A DNA stretch of 64,000 nt, taken from positions 7,564,001-7,628,000 of the forward strand of contig NZ_JAUSZM010000003.1 of the NCBI RefSeq assembly GCF_030817655.1, written 5' to 3'. The stretch is from Streptomyces sp. V4I2. GTDB lineage: Bacteria; Actinomycetota; Actinomycetes; Streptomycetales; Streptomycetaceae. The position numbers were made by a program, and so were the translations under genes. A model generated the notes under the pieces. It was given only the letters and a program-made list of their open reading frames with translations. It was not told where the DNA came from and did no database searches. Of this stretch, positions 41,066-51,403 are shown one piece after another; the first letter of the stretch is position 1, and every line of letters begins with the position of its first letter.

Positions 41066-42127
41066 TCAGGGGGCGAGCCACGCCGAGGTGTAGGTGTCGA
41101 TCTCTTCCGCGATGCGGGCCTTGCCGGCCGTGTCGAGGAAGGACGCCTCCACCGCGCTCTTGGCCAGGTCGGCCAGACCCCGCTCGTCGAGGTCCAACAG
41201 CCGGGCGGCGACCGCGTACTCGTTGTTGAGATCGGTGCCGAACATCGGCGGGTCGTCGGAGTTGATCGTGACCAGGACGCCGGCCTTCACGAACTCCTTG
41301 ATCGGGTGCTCGTCGAGGGTGCGGACCGCGCGGGTGGCGATGTTGGAGGTCGGGCACACCTCCAGGGCGATCCGGTGCTCGGCGAGGTGGGCGAGGAGCT
41401 TCTCGTCCTGCGCGGAACTGGTGCCGTGTCCGATGCGCTCGGCGCGCAGGTGGTTCAGCGCGTCCCACACCGTCTCGGGTCCGGTGGTCTCGCCCGCGTG
41501 CGGCACCGACCGCAGGCCCGCGGCGATCGCCCGGTCGAAGTACGGCTTGAACTGCGGCCGCGGTACGCCTATCTCGGGCCCGCCGAGCCCGAAGGACACC
41601 AGCCCCTCCGGCCGCACCCGGTCCTCGGTGGCCAGCCGCGTCGTCTCCTCGGCGGCCTCGAGACCGGCCTCACCGGGAATGTCGAAGCACCAGCGCAGTA
41701 CGGTCCCGAAGTCCGCCTCGGCCGCCTTGCGGGCGTCCTCGATCGCGTCCATGAAGGCGCCCTCGTCGATACCGCGCCGGGTCGAGGAGAACGGCGTGAT
41801 GGTCAGCTCGGCGTAGCGCACCTGCTGCCGGGCCAGGTCCCGGGCCACCTCGTACGTCAGCAGCCGGACGTCCTCCGGAGTGCGGATCAGGTCGACGACC
41901 GACAGGTACACCTGGATGAAGTGGGCGAAGTCCGTGAACGTGAAGTAGTCGACCAGGGCCTCGGGATCGGTCGGCACCATGGAGTCGGGGTGGCGGGCGG
42001 CCAGTTCCGAGACGATCCGCGGGGAGGCGGAGCCCACGTGGTGCACATGCAGTTCGGCCTTCGGCAGCGACGCGATGAAGGCGTGCAGGTCGCGCGGGAC
42101 ACGGGGCTCGATGAGGTGGTCGGTCAA
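41066..42127 (-). CDS. Adenosine deaminase
   Basis: A 353-residue zinc enzyme that deaminates adenosine to inosine in purine salvage. The metal and catalytic motifs are AELHVHHVGSASP near residue 24, VPHAGETTGP near 207, ERIGHGTS near 230, EVCPTSN and TINSDDPPMFG near 290. The HVHH replaces the more common HLHLDG, a variant seen in actinobacterial paralogues. The start is TTG with GGGGAGGAA just upstream, a strong ribosome binding site that decides it. The amine-catabolic context is probably incidental. Confidence 0.9.
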   Translation of the reverse strand: MTDHLIEPRVPRDLHAFIASLPKAELHVHHVGSASPRIVSELAARHPDSMVPTDPEALVDYFTFTDFAHFIQVYLSVVDLIRTPEDVRLLTYEVARDLARQQVRYAELTITPFSSTRRGIDEGAFMDAIEDARKAAEADFGTVLRWCFDIPGEAGLEAAEETTRLATEDRVRPEGLVSFGLGGPEIGVPRPQFKPYFDRAIAAGLRSVPHAGETTGPETVWDALNHLRAERIGHGTSSAQDEKLLAHLAEHRIALEVCPTSNIATRAVRTLDEHPIKEFVKAGVLVTINSDDPPMFGTDLNNEYAVAARLLDLDERGLADLAKSAVEASFLDTAGKARIAEEIDTYTSAWLAP

Positions 42128-42277
42128 GGTTCCTCCCCGGGAACGGCGTCCCCGGCCGGTGTGCGGCGGGACGCGGTGATCGGCTGATCGGTGACTCGGG
42201 GATCATCGTAGGCCGGGGTCACGCCGGACGGTCCCGGGCCTTAGCATGACGGAACGTTCGACAGAGGGGGCCCGCGC

Positions 42278-43246
42278 ATGTCCGACGACGCGCAGACGCC
42301 GGAAGCGCAGGGAAACGCCGCTCCCGGACCGACGCCGACGCGTGGGGTCGGTGAGCCCGCCGACGCTCCCCGCGACCCGTGGGCCGCGCCGGGCGACCAG
42401 GGGCCCGACCGGCCCGAGGCGGGGTCCAAGCCGTGGCCGACGCCGCCGCAGGACTCCCCGCCCGGCCCCGGTGCGACCGTCGCCGACGCGGAGTCCGTGT
42501 TGCCGCCGACCTCCCCGCCGTCCTCCTCCGTGCACGACCAGCAGACGGTCACGTCGATGCCGGGCGTGGGCGGTACGCCGCCGCACGGTGCCACGCCGTC
42601 CCAGGGCGGCACCGCTCCGGCCGATGCCGTCCCGCCCTTCGGCGGCAAGGCGCCCGCCGGCGGCACCGAGGCACCTCAGCCCTGGTCCTCGCCCTTCACG
42701 CCGTCGGCCCAGCCCAACGGCGAGGCCAACCCCTTCGCCCCGCCGAACGCCACGGCACCCGCGAACCCCGGCCCGGCGGGCGCCTTCGCGCCCCCGGCCC
42801 CCATCGCCCCCTACCCGGCCGCGCCCTACGGCCATGAGCAGGTGCCCCCGCCGCCCATCGCCCCCGGCGGCCCGGGCCAGGCCCCGTACGGCTACCCCGG
42901 CGGCTACGGCTACCCGGCCCCGCCCGGACCCGGCTACGGCTCCCACGCCCCGCACTCCCAGGGCCCCGGTGCCTACTACGGCTGGCCCGGCATGGCGCCC
43001 CAGCCGAACAACGGGATGGGCACGGCCGCGCTGATCGTCGGCATCATCTCGGCCGTCGGCTTCTGCATGTGGCCGATCGCCATCATCGGCGGGATCGTGG
43101 CCGTGGTCCTGGGGGTGCTCGCCCGGCAGAAGGCGCGGCGGGGCGAGGCCACGAACGCGGGCCAGGCCCTGGCCGGGATCATCTGCGGCTCGGTGGGTCT
43201 GGCCCTGGCCGTCGGGATGATCGCCTTGCTGATCTTCGTGTCGTAG
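42278..43246 (+). CDS. DUF4190 membrane protein with a long Pro/Gly-rich N-terminus
   Basis: A 322-residue protein. The first 240 residues are disordered and rich in Pro, Gly, Ala and Tyr, becoming GYPGGYGYPAPPGPGYG near the membrane. Two membrane helices follow at about 248-275 and 294-320, separated by LARQKARRGEATNAGQALAG, the typical DUF4190 loop. Function is unknown. GAGGGG precedes the ATG, and TAGCAT at 42242-42247 is a likely -10. Confidence 0.85.
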   Translation: MSDDAQTPEAQGNAAPGPTPTRGVGEPADAPRDPWAAPGDQGPDRPEAGSKPWPTPPQDSPPGPGATVADAESVLPPTSPPSSSVHDQQTVTSMPGVGGTPPHGATPSQGGTAPADAVPPFGGKAPAGGTEAPQPWSSPFTPSAQPNGEANPFAPPNATAPANPGPAGAFAPPAPIAPYPAAPYGHEQVPPPPIAPGGPGQAPYGYPGGYGYPAPPGPGYGSHAPHSQGPGAYYGWPGMAPQPNNGMGTAALIVGIISAVGFCMWPIAIIGGIVAVVLGVLARQKARRGEATNAGQALAGIICGSVGLALAVGMIALLIFVS

Positions 43247-43262
43247 GGCCGACCGAGGGGGA

Positions 43263-43297
43263 TACCGGGCGCACCCGATCACCGGGCGCACCCGGTA
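43263..43297. terminator. Repeat-built hairpin between convergent genes
   Basis: ACCGGGCGCACCCG occurs at 43264-43277 and 43281-43294. TACCGGG (43263-43269) pairs with CCCGGTA (43291-43297). It fills the 55-base gap between the DUF4190 and NADAR stops and probably terminates both. Confidence 0.55.
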
Positions 43298-43301
43298 CGC
43301 C

Positions 43302-43868
43302 CTACCCCCGCAACCGCCCCCGCGCCTCCATCAACGCGAACCCCAGCAGGTTCGGCCCCCGCCACAGCTCCGGGTTCCCGGCCCGCTCGTCGTCCGCCGC
43401 GAGCCCGATGCCCCAGATGCGGTCCAGGGGGCTGGCCTCGACCAGCACCCGGTTCCCGGTGCCCAGCAGGAACTCCCGCAGGTCAGCGTGCGCGGCGAAC
43501 TTGTGGACGCTGCCCTCGACCACGATCCCGTACCGCTCGCGCTCCCATACGGCGTCGTCGAAGCCGCGCACGAGCCGCCCCGCCTTCTTGGCCTGGGCCG
43601 GGCTGCGCGCCTCGACAGCGGCGCGCTCGGCCTCCGGGTCCCCGAAGAGGCGCGCCTTGGACGCCATCATCCAGTGCTCGGCCGTCCGGTACGCCACGCC
43701 GTCCACGGTGAACGGGGACGGCCACCACTGACTGAGGCAGCTCGCGCCCACCTGTCCGTCCGGGCGCGGCCGATGTCCCCAGAAGTGCAGGTACTTCACC
43801 TTCGCCCCAGAACGGACTTCGCTGGTCAGGGCCTCCCAGGAAGTGATCTCCCCCGTGGTTCTCTCCAT
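43302..43868 (-). CDS. NADAR-family protein
   Basis: A 188-residue protein of the NADAR/YbiA family, N-glycosidases acting on ADP-ribose-type or riboflavin-pathway intermediates. Motifs are YLHFWGHRPRPDG, LSQWWPSPFTVDGVAYRTAEHWMMASKARLFGD near residue 50, and LDRIWGIGLAADD near 155. ATG 43868 matches family starts; an earlier GTG at 43898 would add ten residues. It stands alone. Some members remove ADP-ribose marks, others act in riboflavin metabolism; the sequence does not separate these. Confidence 0.87.
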   Translation of the reverse strand: MERTTGEITSWEALTSEVRSGAKVKYLHFWGHRPRPDGQVGASCLSQWWPSPFTVDGVAYRTAEHWMMASKARLFGDPEAERAAVEARSPAQAKKAGRLVRGFDDAVWERERYGIVVEGSVHKFAAHADLREFLLGTGNRVLVEASPLDRIWGIGLAADDERAGNPELWRGPNLLGFALMEARGRLRG

Positions 43869-43981
43869 GCACCCGAGTCTGGCAGCCACCACTGACACTC
43901 CGTCCTTCCTTTTCCGCGCCGACTCGACACCTGGTCGACAGATTCCGTCGCGTAACCAAAAGGCAACAACGGAATCACTTG

Positions 43982-44017
43982 TTGAGTGCCCTTAGCTCTG
44001 TCAGGATCGGCACTCAA
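43982..44017. promoter_or_regulatory. 9-bp inverted repeat before the aldehyde dehydrogenase-pot operon
   Basis: TTGAGTGCC (43982-43990) and GGCACTCAA (44009-44017) are perfect inverted repeats 18 bases apart. TTGTTG (43979-43984) and CAGGAT (44002-44007) are 17 bases apart and make a plausible promoter within it. A polyamine-responsive regulator could act here; no regulator is assigned. Confidence 0.5.
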
Positions 44018-44086
44018 ATCGAGCTGGAGCTACGCCACCCGCATTTCGACAAACGCGGGGTGACGGCGGAGGAGAGCGAGAGCGAC

Positions 44087-45622
44087 ATGCACAACCCGGG
44101 CAATGCCACCCCGGAACGATTCCCGGCCCAGGACCGCTTCGCGGACGGCGCGCAGTTCATCGCGGGGCGCCTGACCAAGGGCACCTCGGGTCGTACGCAC
44201 GCGGTCGTCGACCCGTCGAGCGGCGAGGAGGTGTACACGTACGAGCTGGCGGGCGCCGCCGACGTGGACGCGGCCGTCGCCGCCGCCCGCGCGGCCTTCC
44301 CGGGCTGGTCCTCGGCCACCCCGGGCGAGCGCTCCGACGCCCTGCACCGCTTCGCCGCCGTGCTCGCCGAACGCGCGGAGGACTTCGCCCGCGCCGAGTC
44401 CCTCCAGTGCGGCAAGCCGCTCAAGCTGACCCGCGAGTTCGACGTCCCGGGCACCATCGACAACACCGCCTTCTTCGCCGGTGCCGCCCGCCACCTCCAG
44501 GGGCAGTCGGCCGGCGAGTACTCCGGCGACCACACCTCGTACGTACGCCGTGAACCCATCGGCGTCGTCGGCTCCATCGCGCCCTGGAACTACCCCCTCC
44601 AGATGGCCGCCTGGAAGATCCTCCCGGCGATCGCCGCGGGCAACACGATCGTCCTCAAGCCCGCCGAGCTCACCCCACTCACCTCGCTGCTCTTCGCCCA
44701 GGCCGCCTCCGACGCCGGGATCCCGGACGGCGCGATCAACATCGTCAGCGGCACCGGCAAGGAGGCCGGCGAGCACCTCGTCGGCCACCCGGACGTGGCC
44801 ATGACCTCCTTCACCGGCTCCACCGCGGTCGGCAAGCGGGTCGCCGAGGTCGCCACCGCGACCGTCAAGCGCCTCCACCTGGAGCTCGGCGGCAAGGCGC
44901 CCTTCGTGGTCTTCGACGACGCCGACCTGGAGGCGGCCGTCCACGGCGCGGTCGCGGGCGCGCTCATCAACACCGGGCAGGACTGCACGGCCGCCACGCG
45001 CGCGTACGTACAGCGGCCCCTCTACGAGGCGTTCGTCGAGCGGACGGCCGCCCTCATGGAGACCGTCCGGCTGGGCGACCCGTTCGCGCCGGGCACCGAT
45101 CTCGGCCCGCTGATCTCGCACGTACAGCGCGACCGGGTCGCCGGTTTCGTCGACCGGGCGCGTGCCTACGCGCGCGTGGTGACCGGCGGCGAGGCTCCTC
45201 AGGGGGATCTCAAGAACGGTGCGTACTATCGCCCCACCCTGATCGCGGACGCCGACCAGGACAGCGAGATCGTCCAGTCCGAGCTCTTCGGGCCGGTGCT
45301 CGTGGTCCTGCCCTTCGACAGCGACGACGAGGGGATCGAGCTGGCAAACGACACCCCGTACGGGCTCGCCGCCTCCGCCTGGAGCCGCGACGTCTACCGG
45401 GCGAACCGCGCCACCCGTGAGATCAAGGCGGGCTGCGTGTGGGTCAACGACCACATCCCGATCATCAGCGAGATGCCCCACGGCGGATACAAGGCGTCCG
45501 GCTTCGGCAAGGACATGTCCGCGTACTCGTTCGAGGAGTACACCCAGCTCAAGCACGTCATGTTCGACAACACGGCGGTGCCCCGCAAGGACTGGCACCG
45601 CACGATCTTCGGGGACCGATAG
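44087..45622 (+). CDS. Aldehyde dehydrogenase, second copy, with the pot genes
   Basis: A 511-residue NAD(P)-dependent aldehyde dehydrogenase related to the enzyme at 30507. It has APWNYPLQMAAWKILPAIAAGN, catalytic Glu in LELGGK, Cys in NTGQDCTAATRA and the C-terminal DHIPIISEMPHGGYKASGFGKD. Both sit in the aminobutyraldehyde/betaine-type subfamily. It is 60 bases upstream of potD and likely cotranscribed with the whole transporter and oxidase group, which points to aminoaldehydes from imported polyamines. ATG 44087 is chosen; GTG 44060 is possible. The C-terminus PRKDWHRTIFGDR is an extension. Confidence 0.87.
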   Translation: MHNPGNATPERFPAQDRFADGAQFIAGRLTKGTSGRTHAVVDPSSGEEVYTYELAGAADVDAAVAAARAAFPGWSSATPGERSDALHRFAAVLAERAEDFARAESLQCGKPLKLTREFDVPGTIDNTAFFAGAARHLQGQSAGEYSGDHTSYVRREPIGVVGSIAPWNYPLQMAAWKILPAIAAGNTIVLKPAELTPLTSLLFAQAASDAGIPDGAINIVSGTGKEAGEHLVGHPDVAMTSFTGSTAVGKRVAEVATATVKRLHLELGGKAPFVVFDDADLEAAVHGAVAGALINTGQDCTAATRAYVQRPLYEAFVERTAALMETVRLGDPFAPGTDLGPLISHVQRDRVAGFVDRARAYARVVTGGEAPQGDLKNGAYYRPTLIADADQDSEIVQSELFGPVLVVLPFDSDDEGIELANDTPYGLAASAWSRDVYRANRATREIKAGCVWVNDHIPIISEMPHGGYKASGFGKDMSAYSFEEYTQLKHVMFDNTAVPRKDWHRTIFGDR

Positions 45623-45682
45623 CCACACCGAAGGCCGCCTGACCCGCGGCCGCCCACACCCTCCCGAAAGGGCACCACGCGC

Positions 45683-46926
45683 ATGGAGCAGTACGAGCCC
45701 GACCGCCTGTCCCCGGCCCAGGTGGCCGCCATGCGGCGCAGCTTCAGGAACGGCAGGGCCGCCCTCACCCGCCGCTCACTGCTGCGCGCCTCCGCGGGCG
45801 GCGCGCTCGCGGTCGGCGGAATGGGCGCGCTGAGCGCCTGCGGCATCCCCGCGGCGGGCAAGACGCAGGGCGGGGTCTCCGCCGACGACCACTCGGCGAA
45901 GGAGAAGAGCGTCAACTTCTCCAACTGGACCGAGTACATGGACGTCGACGACAGCGGCAAGCACCATCCGACGCTGGAGGCGTTCACCAAGCGGACCGGC
46001 ATCAAGGTCAAGTACACCGAGGACATCAACGACAACAACGAGTTCTTCGGCAAGATCAAGCCGCAGCTCGCCGCGGGCCAGGACACCGGCCGCGACATCA
46101 TCGTCCTCACCGACTGGCTGGCCGCCCGCCTGATCCGTCTGGGCTGGGTCCAGAAACTCGACCCGTCCAACCTCCCGCACGCCTACGCCAACCTCTCCGC
46201 GCAGTTCCGCGACCCCGACTGGGACCCCGGCCGCGCCTACTCGTACGTCTGGCAGGGCATCTCCACGGTCATCGCCTACAACAAGAAGGCGCTGAACGGC
46301 GTCGAGGTGAAGTCGGTCTCCGACCTGCTCGACAACCCCAAGCTCAAGGGCCGCGTCGGCTTCCTGTCGGAGATGCGCGACAGCATCGGCATGACCCTGC
46401 TCGACATGGGCAAGGACCCGGCGAACTTCACCGCCGACGACTACGACGCCGCCATCGCCCGCATCCAGAAGGCCGTCGACAAGGGCCAGATCCGCCGCTT
46501 CACCGGCAACGACTACACCTCCGACCTGACCAGCGGCGACTTCGCCGCCTGCATCGCCTGGGCCGGTGACGTCGTCCAGCTGAAGGCGGACAGTCCCGAC
46601 ATCGACTTCCTGATCCCGGACAGCGGTTACATGACGTCGACCGACAACCTGCTGGTCCCCAACAAGGCGCGTCACAAGACGAACGCCGAACGGCTCATCG
46701 ACTACTACTACGAGCCGAAGCCGGCCGCCGAGCTCGCCGCGTACATCAACTACGTGTGTCCCGTCGACGGGGTGAAGCCCGAGCTGGAGAAGATCGACGC
46801 GGATGCGGCGAACAACCCGCTGATCATCCCCGACAAGGCCATGGCCGAGAAGTCGCACGCCTTCCGCTCGCTGAGCTCGAAGGAAGAGACCGAGTTCGAA
46901 GAGAAGTTCGCGAAGCTGACTGGGGC

Positions 46927-46930
<4 letters not shown>
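45683..46930 (+). CDS. potD: Polyamine ABC transporter substrate-binding lipoprotein
   Basis: A 415-residue PotD/PotF-like binding protein. The N-terminus has a twin-arginine motif TRRSLLRAS with Arg 30-31 and lipobox LSAC with Cys 53, so export is predicted by Tat as a lipoprotein. The body reads VNFSNWTEYMDVDD, GIKVKYTEDINDNNEFFGKI, SYVWQGISTVIAYNKKAL and DFLIPDSGYMTSTDNLLVPN, typical of spermidine/putrescine binders. GAAAGGG precedes the ATG. It overlaps potA by 4 bases. Confidence 0.9.
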
Positions 46931-48105
<1,175 letters not shown>

Positions 48106-48106
<1 letters not shown>

Positions 48107-49035
48107 TGTCGACCCTCACCGAGGCGCCCCCGCCCCTCGCGCCCGCCGCACCCGCGAAGAAGCCCCCGCGCAGACGCGGCCGCCTCGTCCCCTACTGGCT
48201 GCTCCTGCCCGGCGTCCTCTGGCTGCTCGTCTTCTTCGCGCTGCCGATGGTCTACCAGGCCTCCACGTCCGTGCAGACGGGCTCCCTGGAGGAGGGCTAC
48301 AAGGTCACCTGGCACTTCGCCACCTACTGGGACGCCCTGTCCGAGTACTGGCCGCAGTTCCTGCGCTCGATCGCCTACGCGGCCGCCGCGACCGTCCTGT
48401 GCCTCCTCCTCGGTTACCCGCTGGCCTACCTCATCGCCTTCCGCGCGGGCCGCTGGCGGAACCTGATCATGATCCTGGTGATCGCGCCGTTCTTCACCAG
48501 CTTCCTGATCCGTACGCTCGCCTGGAAGACGATCCTCGCGGACGGCGGCCCGGTCGTCGGCGCCCTCAACACGCTGCACGTCCTGGACGTCACGAGCTGG
48601 CTCGGCTGGACCTCCGGCGACCGCGTGCTGGCCACACCGCTCGCGGTGGTCTGCGGTCTGACGTACAACTTCCTGCCGTTCATGATCCTGCCGCTCTACT
48701 CCTCGCTGGAGCGCATCGACGGACGGCTCCACGAGGCCGCGGGCGACCTGTACGCCAAGCCGTTCACGACCTTCCGCCGGGTCACCTTCCCGCTGTCGAT
48801 GCCGGGCGTGGTCTCCGGCACGCTGCTGACCTTCATCCCGGCGGCCGGCGACTACGTCAACGCGGACCTGCTCGGCTCCACGGACACCCGCATGGTCGGA
48901 AACGTCATCCAGAGCCAGTTCCTGCGCATCCTCGACTACCCGACGGCCGCGGCACTCTCCTTCATCCTCATGGCCGGGATTCTCGCCATGGTCACCGTCT
49001 ACATCCGCAAGTCCGGCACGGAGGATCTGGTTTAA
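48106..49035 (+). CDS. potB: Polyamine ABC transporter permease (PotB-type)
   Basis: A 309-residue inner-membrane permease that begins MSTLTEAPPPLAPAAPAKKP. About six membrane segments follow, from VPYWLLLPGVLWLLVFFALP onward. The EAA loop is HEAAGDLYAKPFTTFRRVTFPLSMPG near residue 208, the ATPase contact. The ATG overlaps the expected potA stop (TGATG). In the sequence as given, potA reads through in this same frame, so a PotA-PotB fusion of about 700 residues is formally encoded. The stop is followed directly by the potC ATG. Confidence 0.9.
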
Positions 49036-49836
49036 ATGACCTTCGTCAACTGGCTCAAGCGCCATCTCGTCGTCATCGCGGGACTGCTGACGCTCGGATA
49101 TCTCCTCCTGCCGAACGTCGTGGTCACGGTGTTCTCCTTCAACAAACCGAAGGGGCGCTTCAACTACGAATGGCAGCAGTTCTCCACGGACGCCTGGAAG
49201 GACCCGTGCGGGGTCTCCGACCTGTGCGGCTCGCTGTCGCTCAGCCTCCAGATCGCCTTCTGGGCGACGCTCGGCGCGACCGCCCTCGGCACGGCGATCG
49301 CCTTCGCGCTGGTCCGCTACCGCTTCCGCGCCCGGGGCGCCGTCAACTCGCTGATCTTCCTGCCGATGGCGATGCCCGAGGTCGTCATGGCGGCCTCGCT
49401 GCTCACCCTGTTCCTCAACATGGGCGGGCAGCTGGGCTTCTGGACGATCCTCATCGCCCACATCATGTTCTGCCTCAGCTTCGTCGTGACGGCGGTCAAG
49501 GCGCGCGTGATGTCGATGGACCCGAAGCTGGAGCAGGCAGCCCAGGACCTGTACGCGGGCCCCTTCCAGACCTTCATACGGGTCACCCTGCCGATCGCGG
49601 CTCCGGGAATCGCGGCGGGTGCGCTGCTCGCCTTCGCGCTTTCCTTCGACGATTTCATCATCACGAATTTCAACGCGGGCTCGACCGTCACCTTCCCCAT
49701 GTTCGTCTGGGGTTCGGCACAGCGCGGCACTCCCGTTCAGATCAATGTCATCGGGACGGCCATGTTCCTGGTCGCCGTCCTGTTCGTCCTGACCTCGATG
49801 GTCATCGGAAACCGCCGCACCAAGCAAAAGGCGTGA
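49036..49836 (+). CDS. potC: Polyamine ABC transporter permease (PotC-type)
   Basis: A 266-residue permease, partner of PotB. It has six predicted membrane segments and the EAA loop EQAAQDLYAGPFQTFIRVTLPIAAPG near residue 160. SFDDFIITNFNAGSTVTFPM lies near 195 and is characteristic of PotC/YdcV. ATG 49036 follows the potB TAA with no gap, so translation is coupled. The next gene, an oxidoreductase, starts 30 bases later. Confidence 0.92.
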   Translation: MTFVNWLKRHLVVIAGLLTLGYLLLPNVVVTVFSFNKPKGRFNYEWQQFSTDAWKDPCGVSDLCGSLSLSLQIAFWATLGATALGTAIAFALVRYRFRARGAVNSLIFLPMAMPEVVMAASLLTLFLNMGGQLGFWTILIAHIMFCLSFVVTAVKARVMSMDPKLEQAAQDLYAGPFQTFIRVTLPIAAPGIAAGALLAFALSFDDFIITNFNAGSTVTFPMFVWGSAQRGTPVQINVIGTAMFLVAVLFVLTSMVIGNRRTKQKA

Positions 49837-49865
49837 GCGAAAGAGCCCTGTAGGGAGTTGACATC

Positions 49866-51284
49866 ATGGCCCCAAGCGCCATGAGCCGTTGGACCACGTC
49901 CCTTTCCGACGCCCAGCCGGTCCCGTACTGGCTGGACGACCCCGGCAAGCCCCACCCCGAACCCGCGCTCACCGGCGCCGAGACCTGCGACCTGCTGGTC
50001 GTCGGCGGCGGCTACAGCGGACTGTGGACCGCGCTCCTCGCCAAGGAGCGCGATCCGCAGCGGGATGTCGTCCTGCTGGAAGGCCGCGAGGTGGGCTGGG
50101 CCGCCTCGGGCCGCAACGGCGGCTTCTGCGCCGCCTCCCTCACCCACGGTCTGCCCAACGGCCTGACCCGCTGGCCGGACGAGATCCACAAGCTCCAGGA
50201 GCTCGGCGCCCGCAACCTCGACGAGATCGAGAAGGCGGTCGCCCGGCACGACCTCGACTGCGACTTCGAGCGCACCGGCGAGATCGACGTGGCGACCGAG
50301 ACGTACCAGGCGCGGGAACTGCGCGACTGGTACGAACAGATGGAACGCGAGGGTCTCGCCGACGGCGTCGAGTTCCTGGACAGGGAGGCCGTCCGGGAAC
50401 AGGTGGCCTCACCGACCTTCCAGGCCGGCCTCCACGACCGCCGGGGCGTCGCCATGCTCCACCCGGCCAAGCTCGTCTGGGGGTTGAAGCGGGCGTGCGT
50501 CCGGCTCGGCGTCCGGGTCCACGAGCACACGCCCGCGCTCACGCTGAAGCCGTACGGCGCCGGGATGGCCGTACGCACTCCGTACGGCTCGGTCCGCGCC
50601 CGCACGGTCGCGCTCGGCACCAACATCTTCCCGAACCTGGTCAAGCGCGTGCGGGCCTACACAGTCCCGGTCTACGACTACGCGCTGATGACCGAACCGC
50701 TGAGCGCCGGCCAACTGGCGTCGATCGGCTGGAAGAACCGGCAGGGGCTGGGGGACAGCGCCAACCAGTTCCACTACTTCCGCCTGTCCGCGGACAACCG
50801 CATCCTCTGGGGCGGCTACGACGCGATCTACCCGTACGGCGGCCGGGTGCGCGCCGAGTACGACGACCGCCCTCAGACGTACGCCACGCTCGCCGGGCAC
50901 TTCTTCACCTGCTTCCCGCAGCTGGAGGGCCTCCGCTTCACGCACGCGTGGGGCGGCGCGATCGACACCTGCTCGCGCTTCTCGGCGTTCTACGGCACGG
51001 CCCACCACGGGAAGGTGGCGTACGCGGCGGGCTACACGGGTCTGGGCGTCGGGGCCACCCGGTTCGGCGCCGAGGTGATGCTGGACCTGCTGGCGGGGGA
51101 GTCCACGGAGCGCACGGCGCTGGAAATGGTCCGCAAGAAGCCGCTGCCCTTCCCGCCGGAGCCCTTCGCGTGGACGGGCATCGCCCTCACCAAGTGGTCG
51201 CTGGCACGGGCGGACGCGCACGGTGGGCGGCGCAACCTGTGGCTGCGGACGATGGACAGACTCGGGCTCGGCTTCGACAGCTGA
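49866..51284 (+). CDS. FAD-dependent oxidoreductase (DAO family, PuuB-like)
   Basis: A 472-residue flavoprotein of the D-amino-acid-oxidase superfamily. The dinucleotide motif is DLLVVGGGYSGLWTALLAKE near residue 43, followed by the family-typical GWAASGRNGGFCAASL. The C-terminal FAD segment is KVAYAAGYTGLGVGATRFGAEV. Its place in the pot operon suggests oxidation of polyamines or of gamma-glutamylputrescine, as in PuuB; that is inference. AGGGAG lies upstream of the ATG. It ends the ALDH-potDABC group. Confidence 0.85.
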   Translation: MAPSAMSRWTTSLSDAQPVPYWLDDPGKPHPEPALTGAETCDLLVVGGGYSGLWTALLAKERDPQRDVVLLEGREVGWAASGRNGGFCAASLTHGLPNGLTRWPDEIHKLQELGARNLDEIEKAVARHDLDCDFERTGEIDVATETYQARELRDWYEQMEREGLADGVEFLDREAVREQVASPTFQAGLHDRRGVAMLHPAKLVWGLKRACVRLGVRVHEHTPALTLKPYGAGMAVRTPYGSVRARTVALGTNIFPNLVKRVRAYTVPVYDYALMTEPLSAGQLASIGWKNRQGLGDSANQFHYFRLSADNRILWGGYDAIYPYGGRVRAEYDDRPQTYATLAGHFFTCFPQLEGLRFTHAWGGAIDTCSRFSAFYGTAHHGKVAYAAGYTGLGVGATRFGAEVMLDLLAGESTERTALEMVRKKPLPFPPEPFAWTGIALTKWSLARADAHGGRRNLWLRTMDRLGLGFDS

Positions 51285-51346
51285 CCTGTCATATGTGGTC
51301 CGGTTCACTCCAACGAGGAGCCCAAACCCGCGGAATGCTGCCAGGA

Positions 51347-51398
51347 GACCTCCCTCTCTCTCGTGACGCGACTCGCGTCCACGACACAAAGGGAGGTC
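51347..51398 (+). promoter_or_regulatory. Long hairpin that covers a ribosome binding site
   Basis: GACCTCCCT (51347-51355) pairs with AGGGAGGTC (51390-51398). Inside it, CGTG/CACG (51362-51365 with 51380-51383) and ACGCG/CGCGT (51366-51370 with 51374-51378) make a second stem. The outer 3' arm contains GGGAGG, the ribosome binding site for ATG 51404. The mRNA could thus switch translation on and off. Confidence 0.7.
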
Positions 51399-51403
51399 CC
51401 CTC

